This document shows positions 9,793-20,339 of a DNA stretch of 64,000 bases, piece by piece. The notes under the pieces were generated by a model, which saw only the letters and a list, made by a program, of their open reading frames with translations, was not told the origin of the DNA and did not search any database. Position 1 is the stretch's first letter. Every line of letters begins with the position of its first letter. Made by a program: the position numbers and the translations under genes. Origin of the DNA: Bacteroidota bacterium (GTDB taxonomy: Bacteria; Bacteroidota; Bacteroidia; B-17B0; Aurantibacillaceae); NCBI GenBank assembly GCA_013816895.1, contig JACDDR010000003.1:1-64000 (forward strand), in the 5' to 3' direction.

Positions 9793-10785
9793 ATGACTGA
9801 AGGTATTTCAACCCGGGACTTTATCGTTAAACTCATACAATGGAAAAGAGTATTTCTGTTGGTTACTATTGCAACTGTACTGGTAACCGGAATTATCGCT
9901 TTTTTAATGCCGAAACAATATAAGTCTACTGCCATATTATTCGCTACCCGTCAGTTCTCTGTTTCCAAACTGGTTATTGAAGCAAACGCGGGCAATCAGG
10001 AAGATTACATGCAGATTGGCGATGAGGACGATTGTGAAAAGTTAATACAATTGCTGAGTTCCGACGCGCTGAAGATCAAGGTGGCCAACGCGTATAATTT
10101 GTGGGACCGCTGGAAAATAAAAGACACCAGTTTTTCTTATCATTACCTGAGGCTTAAATGGGAAGATATGGTGAGCATCAAGCGTACCGAATTCAACAGC
10201 GTAAAAGTTGAGGTTTATGATTATACGGCGAATGGAGCCGCTCAAATTGCAAATGGTATTTCTGATTATTGCGACACGGTAAAATATGAAATGACGAAAA
10301 CCGTTAGTTCGCAGGTGCTGAAAATAGTAAAGGAAGAATATCAGAACACTTTATTACGTATGAAAGAACTGGAGGACAGTCTTCAGTCGTTACGGATGCT
10401 GGGTGTGTTGCATTACAAAGAACAGGTAAAGGCGTATTCTAAAAGTTATGCAAGAGCCATTGAAAAGAATGACGTTGCCGCTATTAAACGACTGGAAGTG
10501 AAGCTGGATACACTTAAAAAATACGGCGGCGCATACCAGATCATGCACGATAACCTCGATAAATACGGGGCTAAATATCCTGATATAAAAGCCAAGTACG
10601 ATGAAGCGCTCGTAAATTACAGCACCATTCTTCCCACTAAGTTTATCGTTGAAAAGGCGATGCCCAATGAATATAAAGCGCGCCCGAAACGGATGATCAT
10701 TGTTTTGATTGCAGTGATCGCAAACAATCTTATTGCTTTATTGTTTATGTTGCTGAAGCAAAAATTTAAAAATTTTATACACTGA
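9793..10785 (+). CDS. Wzz/chain-length determinant-like protein
   Basis: N- and C-terminal TM segments, FLMPKQYKSTAILF after TM1, long periplasmic coil, C-terminal P-x-R-x-x-x-x-TM2. Confidence 0.75.
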   Translation: MTEGISTRDFIVKLIQWKRVFLLVTIATVLVTGIIAFLMPKQYKSTAILFATRQFSVSKLVIEANAGNQEDYMQIGDEDDCEKLIQLLSSDALKIKVANAYNLWDRWKIKDTSFSYHYLRLKWEDMVSIKRTEFNSVKVEVYDYTANGAAQIANGISDYCDTVKYEMTKTVSSQVLKIVKEEYQNTLLRMKELEDSLQSLRMLGVLHYKEQVKAYSKSYARAIEKNDVAAIKRLEVKLDTLKKYGGAYQIMHDNLDKYGAKYPDIKAKYDEALVNYSTILPTKFIVEKAMPNEYKARPKRMIIVLIAVIANNLIALLFMLLKQKFKNFIH

Positions 10786-10791
10786 ATACCA

Positions 10792-11712
10792 ATGGATAGT
10801 TTAAACTCTCTGAATATTGTAGCGGTAATCTCCAAAAGAATTAAAACCCTTGCAGTGCTTGTTTTTGCGGCCGCTGTGATCTCTTTCGGGTTTTCATTTC
10901 TTTTAAAGGAAAAATACAAATCAACCGCCGTTGTTTATCCGGTTAACATGTACCAGAATTCTGAAGAATCAAACAGCGAGCAATTATTGCAATATCTTTT
11001 AAGCGAGGATGTAAAGGACGAATTGGCCCGCGAGTTTAATCTGTATGAAAAATACGGGATCGATACGGTTTCAAGAAAAGGCGGAAGAGCGCTGTTTTCG
11101 TATGTTTACCAGGAAAACGTTTCCATTTCACCAACGCTGTATGAGTCTATCGAAATAGCGGTTAAAGATGGGGATCCGGCATTTGCACAAAAATTAAACG
11201 CGCGTTTAATTGTTTTAACCAATCAGCTTATTCAGCGCAACAAGATGCACGTTATTCAACAATATCTTGGTAATGCCCGCACGGTGCTAAAAGCTACGGA
11301 TCATGAAATGGATTCCCTGGACAACGAAATAAAAAAAATAAAAAACGAATACAATATTATTGATGGAAAGCAACAAGCAAAATATTTAAGCAAGGAAGCA
11401 ATTAAAGGGAATCTGTCGGAAACCCAGTTAAAACAATCTCAGGGACTGAAGAAAAATGGGGAAGCATTAAAGATACTAAGCGGCAAAATCAAAGCCAACC
11501 TGCGTGGTTATGGCGAAATGAAAGTGGCTTATGACAAGTATTTAATGGATGCTCAGGGCAATGTGGATTTTATCCTTTACGTTTCAAAACCCAGTCTGCC
11601 CGATAAGCGCTGTTACCCGGTACGCTGGATCATCGTTCTGGTATCGTCAATGTCGGCGTTACTTCTGGGTATTGTTGTTATCCTTATAAAAAACAGGGAA
11701 AAAATCGTTTAA
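10792..11712 (+). CDS. Second Wzz/chain-length determinant-like protein
   Basis: Same layout as upstream gene: FLLKEKYKSTAVVYPV, coiled region, PDKRCYPVRWIIVLVSSMSALLLG. Confidence 0.72.
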   Translation: MDSLNSLNIVAVISKRIKTLAVLVFAAAVISFGFSFLLKEKYKSTAVVYPVNMYQNSEESNSEQLLQYLLSEDVKDELAREFNLYEKYGIDTVSRKGGRALFSYVYQENVSISPTLYESIEIAVKDGDPAFAQKLNARLIVLTNQLIQRNKMHVIQQYLGNARTVLKATDHEMDSLDNEIKKIKNEYNIIDGKQQAKYLSKEAIKGNLSETQLKQSQGLKKNGEALKILSGKIKANLRGYGEMKVAYDKYLMDAQGNVDFILYVSKPSLPDKRCYPVRWIIVLVSSMSALLLGIVVILIKNREKIV

Positions 11713-11715
11713 CTC

Positions 11716-13158
11716 TTGGTAAGGTATTTAAAACTATATCTGTTTGAGTTGCTCATCCTAAGCTACATTTTAGGCAACGCCTATATTTTGGTTTACAAGA
11801 AGGATTATTTTTATCCGTACAATCTTTTACCGCTTCTCATTATTGTTGTGTATGTGGCGTTGGTTAATTTACAAAAGCTGGTTTTATTCCTGGCCTTTGC
11901 AACGCCGCTGGCCATTTCGCTTAAGGAACTGGGCATGACCGAGGGGATGGATCTTAGCCTGCCAACCGAACCCATCATGGCGGGCATTATGCTCCTGTAT
12001 ATTTTTAATGAAGTTAACAGCAGCATTACCGACCGCAAATTCGCGCGGCATGCTATTTCCATCATTATCATTTTACAATTGACATGGATGTTTGTTACCT
12101 CGCTTACAAGTACCGAAATTGCAGTATCCTTAAAATACCTTATCGCGCGTTTATGGTTTATTTTCAGTTGCTACGTAATCATGCCGCATCTTTTTCGTGA
12201 CAGAAAAAATCTCGTAAATTTTGTATTGTTTTGTGCGAGCGGCTTATTAATTGTTGTTTTTTATACAACCGTAAAGCACGCGGCCTTTAATTTTAATGAT
12301 AAAGCGGCAGACTGGGTTGTTTCGCCTTTTTACAACGATCACACGGCCTACGGCGCGGCTCTGGCAATGTTCATTCCTGCCTGCTTCAGTTTCCTGTTTC
12401 TTAAAAATTTGTCGCTACCCCTTAAAATATATTCCTTTTTTTTATTCCTTGCTTTTACAACGGCCATAATTCTTTCTTTTGCGCGGGCGGGTTGGTTAAG
12501 CCTGGTAGTGGCGCTTTGCATCCTTGTTACTTTGTTTTTAAAAATAAGATTCAGAACCATCCTGCTTACACTCGCGGTGGGAGGCATACTGTTTTATGCG
12601 TTTCAAACCGAGATACTCATTGCCCTTGGCAGAAATAACACCGACGCGGAAGGCGGCTTTTCCAACAACATTGAATCGGTATCAAATATTTCTACCGACG
12701 CTTCCAATCTTGAACGGTTGAACCGCTGGAGTTGCGCGATCAGAATGTGGGAGGACAAACCTTTTTTTGGATGGGGACCAGGAACCTACATGTTTAAATA
12801 TGCGCCCTACCAATTAAGCCGCGACCGTACCATCATCAGTACCAACTTCGGAACGAATGGCAATGCGCACAGTGAATACCTTGGTCCCCTTTCTGAACAG
12901 GGTGTGCCCGGTCTTATTATCGTACTCGCATTATTGTTTTACAGCACCGCACTTGGCTACAGATTGATCTACCAGATAAAAGAAACTGAAATGAAAATAC
13001 TTTCCATTGGTATATTTCTTGGTTTGATGACGTATTTTGTCCATGGATTTTTAAATAATTTTCTGGATACCGATAAGCTTTCGTTGCCCTTCTGGGGCTT
13101 TCTTGCCGCCCTGGTTACCATCGACTTATATTATCCCAAGAAAGAAATCGGGAATTAA
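11716..13158 (+). CDS. O-antigen ligase/polymerase family protein (TTG start)
   Basis: multi-TM; MWEDKPFFGWGPGTYMFKYAPYQ...NAHSEYLGPLSEQGVPGLI. Confidence 0.87.
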   Translation: MVRYLKLYLFELLILSYILGNAYILVYKKDYFYPYNLLPLLIIVVYVALVNLQKLVLFLAFATPLAISLKELGMTEGMDLSLPTEPIMAGIMLLYIFNEVNSSITDRKFARHAISIIIILQLTWMFVTSLTSTEIAVSLKYLIARLWFIFSCYVIMPHLFRDRKNLVNFVLFCASGLLIVVFYTTVKHAAFNFNDKAADWVVSPFYNDHTAYGAALAMFIPACFSFLFLKNLSLPLKIYSFFLFLAFTTAIILSFARAGWLSLVVALCILVTLFLKIRFRTILLTLAVGGILFYAFQTEILIALGRNNTDAEGGFSNNIESVSNISTDASNLERLNRWSCAIRMWEDKPFFGWGPGTYMFKYAPYQLSRDRTIISTNFGTNGNAHSEYLGPLSEQGVPGLIIVLALLFYSTALGYRLIYQIKETEMKILSIGIFLGLMTYFVHGFLNNFLDTDKLSLPFWGFLAALVTIDLYYPKKEIGN

Positions 13159-13210
13159 AATCCACTGGCATGCATTTTGTTGTGCACCATTGAAGTTTTA
13201 ACTCTCAGAT

Positions 13211-15076
13211 ATGCATCCTCTTTTTAACAAACCGGGCAGGGCATTAAAAGGGGTTTTATTACTCATCATTATCTTTTTTTTTCAAACACATCAGAGTTAT
13301 TCTCAGTCCAATGATACTCTCCATCCGGGAAAAGATTCTTTACGGTTTTATAAAAAAATAAAACACTTCGCGCAGAAGAACGGTTTTACGCGCTGGTTAT
13401 ATAACGCCACCTTTGTTGATCCTGAGCCCAGGCAGGAGCCCGTAGCCCCTGAATCAACCGAAGAAAAAAAAATCGTGAACCCCTATATTTATTATGAGCA
13501 TGCTATTATTCGCAATATTAAAATAACGGTGTACGATCCCTTTGGCCATTCTGTTAATGATACTATTTACCGGCGTGTTAATTATTCTCAGCGGATGGGT
13601 AACCTTGCGCATACCAAAACCAGGCAATATATAATCAACAACCGTTTGCTCTTTCATAAAAACGATACGGTTAATCCGCTGGTAATAAGTGAAACTGAGC
13701 GTTTATTGCGATCGGCTATTTTTGTAAACGATGCTAAAATTACCATTGAGTTAACAAGCAGTCGTGATAGCGTGGATGTGAATGTGGTGGTATTGGATAA
13801 ATGGGCCATCACCGTTCCTATACTCATCACCGATGTTTTTGCAAACGCGAAATTCCGTAACCAGAACCTTTTTGGCTGGGGCCAGCAGTTTGAGCAGTAT
13901 GTAGGCTTTACCCGCCCGGATGTGTTCGACTATCATGGGTATTATGCCATCGATAACCTTGATAATACTTACATTTCATCCAGACTTGGCTACGAAGTTA
14001 CACCAACCGGAACAAATGTTGGCATTGCTTTTAACAGAGGATTTTTTTCCCCGCTTACTCCCTGGGCCGGCGGCTTAGCTGTAAATAATGGCTGGGGCTA
14101 TTTTGCATATACCGATGCGATAGACAGTACCGTAAAAAAATTTAAAACCGATGTGTTAAGTTATGATGTATGGACTGGCCGTGCTTTTAAGCTGAGCAAG
14201 GAGAAGAGCTTTTTTAACCAGAGCACGAATATTATCGCGGGTTGGCGCAACTATCGGAGTCAGTACATTAACCGCCCGACTCAGGACATGGATCCGAAAC
14301 ATAATGTATATAATACTACCGCTTTTTTAGGGAACGTTGGATTCGCGCTCCAGGAGTATTACAAGGATAAATATATTTACAGATTTGGAGCCAATGAGGA
14401 CGTGCCGGAAGGAATGATCATACAATACATTTACGGCGGTATAAAAAAGCAGTACGATAAAATAAGATATTATTCAGGTATTGAAGTAGCAAGAGCAAAG
14501 CATTTTAAATTTGGATACGTGTCGGCTACCGTTGCCTATGGCGTGTTTTTCAACAAGTCTGTTTCAAACGATATTACCGCCAACTTTAACATGTATTATT
14601 TCAGTAACTTGAAACGCTCAGGCCGCTGGTTTTTCAGGCAGTTTATTTATTACAATATGGTATATGGCGCAAATAAATTATTCAATGAAACCATTACCCT
14701 GTCGGGGAGTGAGTTGTATGGCTTTAGTCCGGGGACTTTAACAGGAAATACAAAAATGGTGGTGAATTCTGAAACGGTGGCCTATGCCCCTTATAAATTC
14801 ATTGGCTTTAAATTTGCGCCGGTGCTGCTTGCCGGCTTTGGAATGCTGGGCGATCCGCAGCATCCGGTTTTACAAAGCAGCCTGTACCAGGGATATGCGT
14901 TGGGTATTATGTTCAGGAATGAAAATCTGGTGAGCAGTACCTTTCAGTTTTCTTTCGGTTATTATCCTTTTTTACCCGATGGTCATAATTCTGTCTGGAA
15001 ATACAACCCGGTGTCGAGCTTTACACTAAGGGTACGCGGTTTTGCTGTTTCAAGCCCGGGATTTATCGCATACTAA
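13211..15076 (+). CDS. BamA-like POTRA/surface-antigen outer-membrane protein
   Basis: signal peptide, POTRA-like HAIIRNIKITVYDPFG..., then long beta-barrel-like C-terminus. Confidence 0.7.
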   Translation: MHPLFNKPGRALKGVLLLIIIFFFQTHQSYSQSNDTLHPGKDSLRFYKKIKHFAQKNGFTRWLYNATFVDPEPRQEPVAPESTEEKKIVNPYIYYEHAIIRNIKITVYDPFGHSVNDTIYRRVNYSQRMGNLAHTKTRQYIINNRLLFHKNDTVNPLVISETERLLRSAIFVNDAKITIELTSSRDSVDVNVVVLDKWAITVPILITDVFANAKFRNQNLFGWGQQFEQYVGFTRPDVFDYHGYYAIDNLDNTYISSRLGYEVTPTGTNVGIAFNRGFFSPLTPWAGGLAVNNGWGYFAYTDAIDSTVKKFKTDVLSYDVWTGRAFKLSKEKSFFNQSTNIIAGWRNYRSQYINRPTQDMDPKHNVYNTTAFLGNVGFALQEYYKDKYIYRFGANEDVPEGMIIQYIYGGIKKQYDKIRYYSGIEVARAKHFKFGYVSATVAYGVFFNKSVSNDITANFNMYYFSNLKRSGRWFFRQFIYYNMVYGANKLFNETITLSGSELYGFSPGTLTGNTKMVVNSETVAYAPYKFIGFKFAPVLLAGFGMLGDPQHPVLQSSLYQGYALGIMFRNENLVSSTFQFSFGYYPFLPDGHNSVWKYNPVSSFTLRVRGFAVSSPGFIAY

Positions 15077-15110
15077 CCCAAAACAAACAGTTAAGAAGAC
15101 TCAAAATTTG

Positions 15111-15177
15111 CGAGGTAAGAATCTGTAAGATTTCAAGGTATTTTCAAGGGTAAAAAAATCTAACAGATTCTAACTCG
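15111..15177. repeat. Long imperfect inverted repeat (~22-bp arms)
   Basis: CGAGGTAAGAATCTGTAAGATTT (15111-15133) against AAATCTAACAGATTCTAACTCG (15156-15177). Confidence 0.65.
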
Positions 15178-15227
15178 GGGTTAACCGCAAAAGCCAGATA
15201 GTCAGCGATAAATCGTCTAATTGCGGT

Positions 15228-16199
15228 TTAAGATCCTAAAATTTCAATCAGTTCAACAAGGTCGCTGTTCAGTGCCTGGTGATGTTTTACCGCTTTTTCA
15301 AACGGGGTGAAAGAAACTTTTTTATTGATGATGCCGATCATTTCATTAGAGTGACCTTTCATGATGGCCTTTACCGCGTTAAAACCGATGATGCTGGCGT
15401 TTACACGCTCCATGCAGGTGGGATTGCCTCCGCGCTGAATATGCCCGAGTACGCTCACTCTGAGGTCAAACTCAGGGCAATGTTTTTTAATTATTTCGGC
15501 TACTTTAAAAGCGCCGCCGCTTTCATCGCCTTCGGCAACAACAATAATTTTGCTGCTTTTGGTGCTGCGCCAGGTTTTAATTTTTTCAATTAAATTTTCA
15601 CTGTCGTGTTTTAATTCAGGCACCAGGAGTGCCTCGGCACCGCTGGCAATAGCGCTGCGAAGGGCAATAAGGCCCGCATCACGTCCCATTACTTCCACCA
15701 CAAAAATACGATCGTGACTTTCGGCTGTATCGCGGATTTTATCGATGGCTTCAACAACGGTGTTAATCGCGGTATCATATCCGATTGTAAAATCTGTTCC
15801 TACCAGATCATTATCGATAGTACCCGGGCAACCAACAATTGGTATTTTTATAAGTTTGCTCATTTCAATGGCGCCGCGGAAACTCCCGTCACCACCGATA
15901 ATTACGAGGCCTTCCATTTCATGTTTAAAAAGAGTATCAACTGCCATGCCTAAACCTTTATCGGTTAAAAAACGTTCGCTGCGTGCAGTTTTTAAAGTAG
16001 TACCACCACGGTGAATAATACCTGAAACACTTTCGCGGCCGAGCTTTACAAAATCATTATCAATCAACCCTTCAAAGCCTCTTATAAAACCAACCGTTTC
16101 AATGTTATAATGCACGGCAGTACGCACCACTGCCCTGATGCAGGCGTTCATGCCGGGGGAGTCGCCACCTGAAGTTAAAAGACCGATCTTTTTAATCAT
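15228..16199 (-). CDS. pfkA: ATP-dependent 6-phosphofructokinase
   Basis: IGLLTSGGDSPGMNACIRAVVR...GGDGSFRGAIEMSK...GTIDNDLVGTDFTIGYDTAINTVVEAIDKIRDTAESHDR. Confidence 0.97.
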   Translation of the reverse strand: MIKKIGLLTSGGDSPGMNACIRAVVRTAVHYNIETVGFIRGFEGLIDNDFVKLGRESVSGIIHRGGTTLKTARSERFLTDKGLGMAVDTLFKHEMEGLVIIGGDGSFRGAIEMSKLIKIPIVGCPGTIDNDLVGTDFTIGYDTAINTVVEAIDKIRDTAESHDRIFVVEVMGRDAGLIALRSAIASGAEALLVPELKHDSENLIEKIKTWRSTKSSKIIVVAEGDESGGAFKVAEIIKKHCPEFDLRVSVLGHIQRGGNPTCMERVNASIIGFNAVKAIMKGHSNEMIGIINKKVSFTPFEKAVKHHQALNSDLVELIEILGS

Positions 16200-16385
16200 G
16201 GTGCTAAGGTAAAGTGAAATAAGGAGTGTTCAAAGGGGATTATATTCTTGCGGCAGCTGCTGACCAAAATAGTTGAGGAATGGTTTTTAAAAATCCCGTT
16301 GAATGTATCTTTTAGCGCATAGGTTTGTAGTAAACTGAATTGCAAAATCTCAATTCTTCATTCTTAATTCTTACTTTTACTTTCA

Positions 16386-16811
16386 ATGGGACGCATCCTC
16401 GCAATAGATTATGGCAGTAAACGTGTTGGCCTCGCGGTAACGGATAATCTGCGCATGATAGCCTGCGGTTTAATGACTATTCACAGCAAAGATCTCATCG
16501 CTTTTTTAGAAGATTATTTTAAAAAGGAAGTGGTGGACGAGATTGTGGTGGGCGAACCAAAAACCCTTAAAAATGTAAAAAGTGATAGTGCCCGTTTTAT
16601 AGATCCCTTTGTTCGTCACCTTGAAAAAAAATTTCCCGAGAAAAAAATAGTGCGTTACGACGAACGCTTTACCAGTGCTCTGGCGCATCAAACCATGCTG
16701 ATGGGCGGTGTAAAAAAGAAGGACCGGCAGAACAAAGCCACGGTTGACGTGATAAGCGCTATTATTATTTTACAGGATTATATGAGTTTTCTTGAGAGCA
16801 GCAGGCGTTAG
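16386..16811 (+). CDS. ruvX: Holliday junction resolvase RuvX (YqgF)
   Basis: MGRILAIDYGSKRVGLAVTD...VVGEPKTL...RYDERFTSALAHQ...DVISAIIILQDYM. Confidence 0.93.
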   Translation: MGRILAIDYGSKRVGLAVTDNLRMIACGLMTIHSKDLIAFLEDYFKKEVVDEIVVGEPKTLKNVKSDSARFIDPFVRHLEKKFPEKKIVRYDERFTSALAHQTMLMGGVKKKDRQNKATVDVISAIIILQDYMSFLESSRR

Positions 16812-16894
16812 TCCGCATGATTACAACGACTCTTTGATTTCGTAAAAAAACGCTGCGGCACAAAATTTGACGTGTTCTGTTAAATACCCGTGCC

Positions 16895-17368
16895 ATGAAA
16901 TTACTTATTTTATTAGGATGCTTTTTTCTTCAACAGAACAGCTTAACAGTAAAAAGCTCCGCGTTTGCAGATGGTCATTACATACCAGAACGTTATTCTT
17001 GTCAGGGGCAGAATATAAACCCAGAAGTACTGATAGGGAATTTTCCCAGCAACACTCAGAGCCTCGCTTTGATAATGGATGACACCGACTCACCAAACGG
17101 CGAATACGATCACTGGATCATGTGGAATATTCCGCCTGTTCAGAAAATAACGGAAAACAGCGCTCCGGGAGTACAAGGCAGGAACAGTAGTAAACAAAAC
17201 AAGTATTTTGGCCCTTGCCCCCCGAACGGTGTGCATACCTATCACTTTAAAGTGTACGCTCTCGATGTAAAATTAGAGATGTCCGATACTTGCGGTAAAA
17301 AAGAGTTGATTAAGGCAATGGATGGCCATGTGCTGGCTTCAGGAGAACTTAAAGGACTGTTTAAATGA
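16895..17368 (+). CDS. YbhB/YbcL family (PEBP) protein
   Basis: SLALIMDDTDSPNGEYDHWIMWNIPP...GPCPPNGVHTYHFKVYALD. Confidence 0.93.
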   Translation: MKLLILLGCFFLQQNSLTVKSSAFADGHYIPERYSCQGQNINPEVLIGNFPSNTQSLALIMDDTDSPNGEYDHWIMWNIPPVQKITENSAPGVQGRNSSKQNKYFGPCPPNGVHTYHFKVYALDVKLEMSDTCGKKELIKAMDGHVLASGELKGLFK

Positions 17369-17436
17369 TGGGAGTTCTTGAATTCTAAACTTTTTCAGTG
17401 AATCACTCGGAAAAATATCGATAGACTTTAATTTGT

Positions 17437-19110
17437 TTATTGTTTAATCAACTTGAAATTTGTGATAAAACTTTTACTTTGTATTGATACTATATAACAA
17501 CCTTCAGGTAAATCTTTAATATTAATTGCGTGTTCGTTTCCCATTAAAAGACCTGTTATTAAAACTTGCCCCTGAAGAGTTCTTATCGCTACCTCAATTT
17601 TTTCTTCTGGCGAAGTACCTTTTATAATTATTTCGTTTTGGGCTGGGTTTGGATATAAACTAATGTTTGAATTAATTGTATGATGCAGTAAACCGGTGAC
17701 GGTTACACCCAACTTGCAGACATAAGTATCGCCACCACTCGGGGCTGTGAGAGTATATGTTGAAGCTGAGGGATCAAAATCAGTTGTATTCTGGAAATAC
17801 CCGCATGAATATAAGCTTCCATAATTATCCGAGCTAATACTTGTACCAAACATCTGGTAGGAGGAAAATCCAACGGACCATACGTAGTTGCCGTTTAAAT
17901 CAAATTCGTTTACAAAAGCAGACGCGGAATAAGAAGTATGTGTTACAACCGACGGGCCTGGATCGAAATCGGGAGCTCCGGCATAATAGCCCGTGGCATA
18001 CAAATGCGAACCAGATACGTTAATTGATTGCATTCGATCATCATAAATGTCGCCAATTTGTTTTCCCCATAAAAAATTACCGGTTGAATCTATTTTAAGT
18101 AAGAACATGTCTTTACCTCCATTGGGAGTCATTGTAAAGCTTGCTGAACCAGGATCAAAATCAGGTGCCCACTTAAATTCTCCGGCCATGTAAAGGTTAC
18201 CCAGGGAGTCCGTTGCAATATCAAAGGGAGTAGCAAGACCATCTTTTCCGATTAGTTCAGCATAAACAAAGCCACCAGAACTATCGACTTTTGAAACAAA
18301 CATTTCTACCCCTGAAGCAGATAGATTATAGATGCCATTTCCTGGATTAAAATCAGCCGTCCCCTCGAAATTACCGGCAGTATATACATTGCCATGTTTA
18401 TCCAGTGCTAAGCCCTTAGGATACCATCCCGTGTTTTTACAAATTTGTTTTGCCCACACATAATTTCCCTGACTGTTAAGTTTTGACAGAAAGATTGGAA
18501 CAAAAAAAGGGTCACCCACAAGACTATCCTTTCCAAACCCAGGATTAAAATCCGCAATTGTTTAAAAAACTCCAGTGGTATAAACGTTTCCGTTATTATC
18601 ACTTGCTATTACCGTACCCTCATCGTCTCCGTTACCGCCCATATTTCGGGCCCACACAAAGGTGCCTGAAGAATCAAGTTTTAAAACGAAAATATCTTTG
18701 CTGAAGCTAGCTGTTAACGTAAATACGGCTGGACCGGGATCAAAGTCCATTATGTATTGAAACCAACCGGTTATTAAAATATTCGACTGATTATCGAGCG
18801 TGATCGCAGCTGGTTGTACCCCGCTAGGGCAGGTAAGTCTTTTTCCCCATACGAATTGGCCTGCTGAATTCAACTTACATATAAAAACATCCAGGCCATT
18901 GAGCGGCGAAAATGTATATGTTCCGGGTCCTGGGTCCAAATCAATAGTTGATTGAAATGTCCCGGTGATATAGGTGTTTCCCTGCGGATCCGTTATTAAT
19001 TGAGGTTCGTAGCAGGCAGCCTTAAAAGAGCCGGCCCAGGCATATGGAAGTGATTGTGACTTGATAATTAAACAGCTAAAGAAACAAACTGTGACTATAA
19101 TTGTTTTCAT
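17437..19110 (-). pseudogene. SBBP-like beta-propeller protein with T9SS type A sorting domain, split by an in-frame TAA
   Basis: ORFs 18562..19110 and 17437..18519 are in the same frame (19110-18519=591=3x197), separated by TAA at 18562-18564; repeats DFDPGxxxxTLT...FVxKLDSxGNFVWAK continue across it; C-terminus ISLYPNPAQNEIII...YIVSIQSKSFITNFKLIKQ. Confidence 0.8.
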
Positions 19111-19131
19111 TATTTAAAGATAACAAATTTT

Positions 19132-20307
19132 TCACTCTACCCAAAGCAGCATTCCCTTCAGATATTCTCCTTCCGGAAAATAGGGAATAACAGGATGGTC
19201 GGCCGGCTGGTGCAGATAACTTATTACTTTAACGTTCCTGCGCGCTTCAATGGCGGCGGCAGTGATAGTGTTGAAAAATAAATTCTTGTCAACCACTCCG
19301 CTGCAACTGAAGGTAAACAGCAAACCGTTAGGCCGGATGAGTTTGAGTGCCATGGCATTTAAACGCTTATAGCCAATAACCGCGTTATGCTTGCTGTCGC
19401 GACTTTTGGCAAAGGCAGGCGGATCAAGAATGATCACATCATAAACATCCTTTTTATCTTTTAAAAAATCAAAGGTATCGGCTGCGTATCCTTCGTGGTT
19501 GGTAAAATTATTGAGTTCAATATTTTTATTACACAGTTCAATGGCGCTTTTGCTCACGTCAACCGAATGCACAGTGCTTGCACCGGCAGCGCAGGCATAC
19601 ACCGAAAAGCCTCCTGTGTAGGAAAAGGTATTGAGCACCATTTTATCTTTACAGTAATTCGAAAGTAACAGGCGGTTCTCGCGCTGGTCCACAAAAAAGC
19701 CGGTTTTTTGTCCGCCAATAAAATCAATTTTAAAAACATGATCGTTTTCTTTTACCAGTACTTCTTCTTCATTTCCATAAAGAAACCCGTTTTGTGCCTG
19801 CTCTGAAAACTGTTTGGGTAAAGTCTCGGCGCTTTTATCGTAAATGCTTTTTAAGTCGCTGTCTATTGTTTTTTTGATGGCCGCAACAATATTATCCTTT
19901 TGCAGATAAATGCCCCAGGAGTGTGATTGAAAAACTACATGACCGTTGTAATAGTCCAGTATCAGTCCGGATGCGCCATCACCTTCACCAAAAAAAAGAC
20001 GGAATACATTTGTGCTGTTATTAAAAATTGCGAGCTGTTTACGGTAGTGGTAAGCGTTATTGATTTTATTGAACCAGAAATCTTCATTGATCTCCGTTTG
20101 CGTAAATGAGATCAGGCGAATGGCAATGCTTCCGTTGGCGTAATAACCTGTTCCCACGTATTGATTCTGCGAAGAAAATACTTCCACAATACCTCCTTCT
20201 TCAAGATCAGGCTCCTTTTTGGCAATAGCGCCTGAAAATATCCAGGGATGAAAACGCTGAGGAGAGGTTTCTTTTCCTTTGTTTAATGTAATACGCGAAT
20301 AGGTCAT
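19132..20307 (-). CDS. Class I SAM-dependent rRNA methyltransferase (RlmI/PUA-like)
   Basis: HPWIFSGAIAKKEP...FFVDQRENRLLLSNYCKDKMVLNTFSYTGGFSVYACAAGA...YDVIILDPPAFAKS; internal M at 20307 preferred over 20343. Confidence 0.9.
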   Translation of the reverse strand: MTYSRITLNKGKETSPQRFHPWIFSGAIAKKEPDLEEGGIVEVFSSQNQYVGTGYYANGSIAIRLISFTQTEINEDFWFNKINNAYHYRKQLAIFNNSTNVFRLFFGEGDGASGLILDYYNGHVVFQSHSWGIYLQKDNIVAAIKKTIDSDLKSIYDKSAETLPKQFSEQAQNGFLYGNEEEVLVKENDHVFKIDFIGGQKTGFFVDQRENRLLLSNYCKDKMVLNTFSYTGGFSVYACAAGASTVHSVDVSKSAIELCNKNIELNNFTNHEGYAADTFDFLKDKKDVYDVIILDPPAFAKSRDSKHNAVIGYKRLNAMALKLIRPNGLLFTFSCSGVVDKNLFFNTITAAAIEARRNVKVISYLHQPADHPVIPYFPEGEYLKGMLLWVE

Positions 20308-20339
20308 AATAACGATTTCGACAAAGATAGGAAAAGCCG

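Noticed and set aside
18408-18602. 64-aa ORF across the split in the SBBP gene, suggesting a frameshift
   Set aside because: The flanking ORFs are in the same frame, so the lesion is a nonsense codon, not a frameshift.
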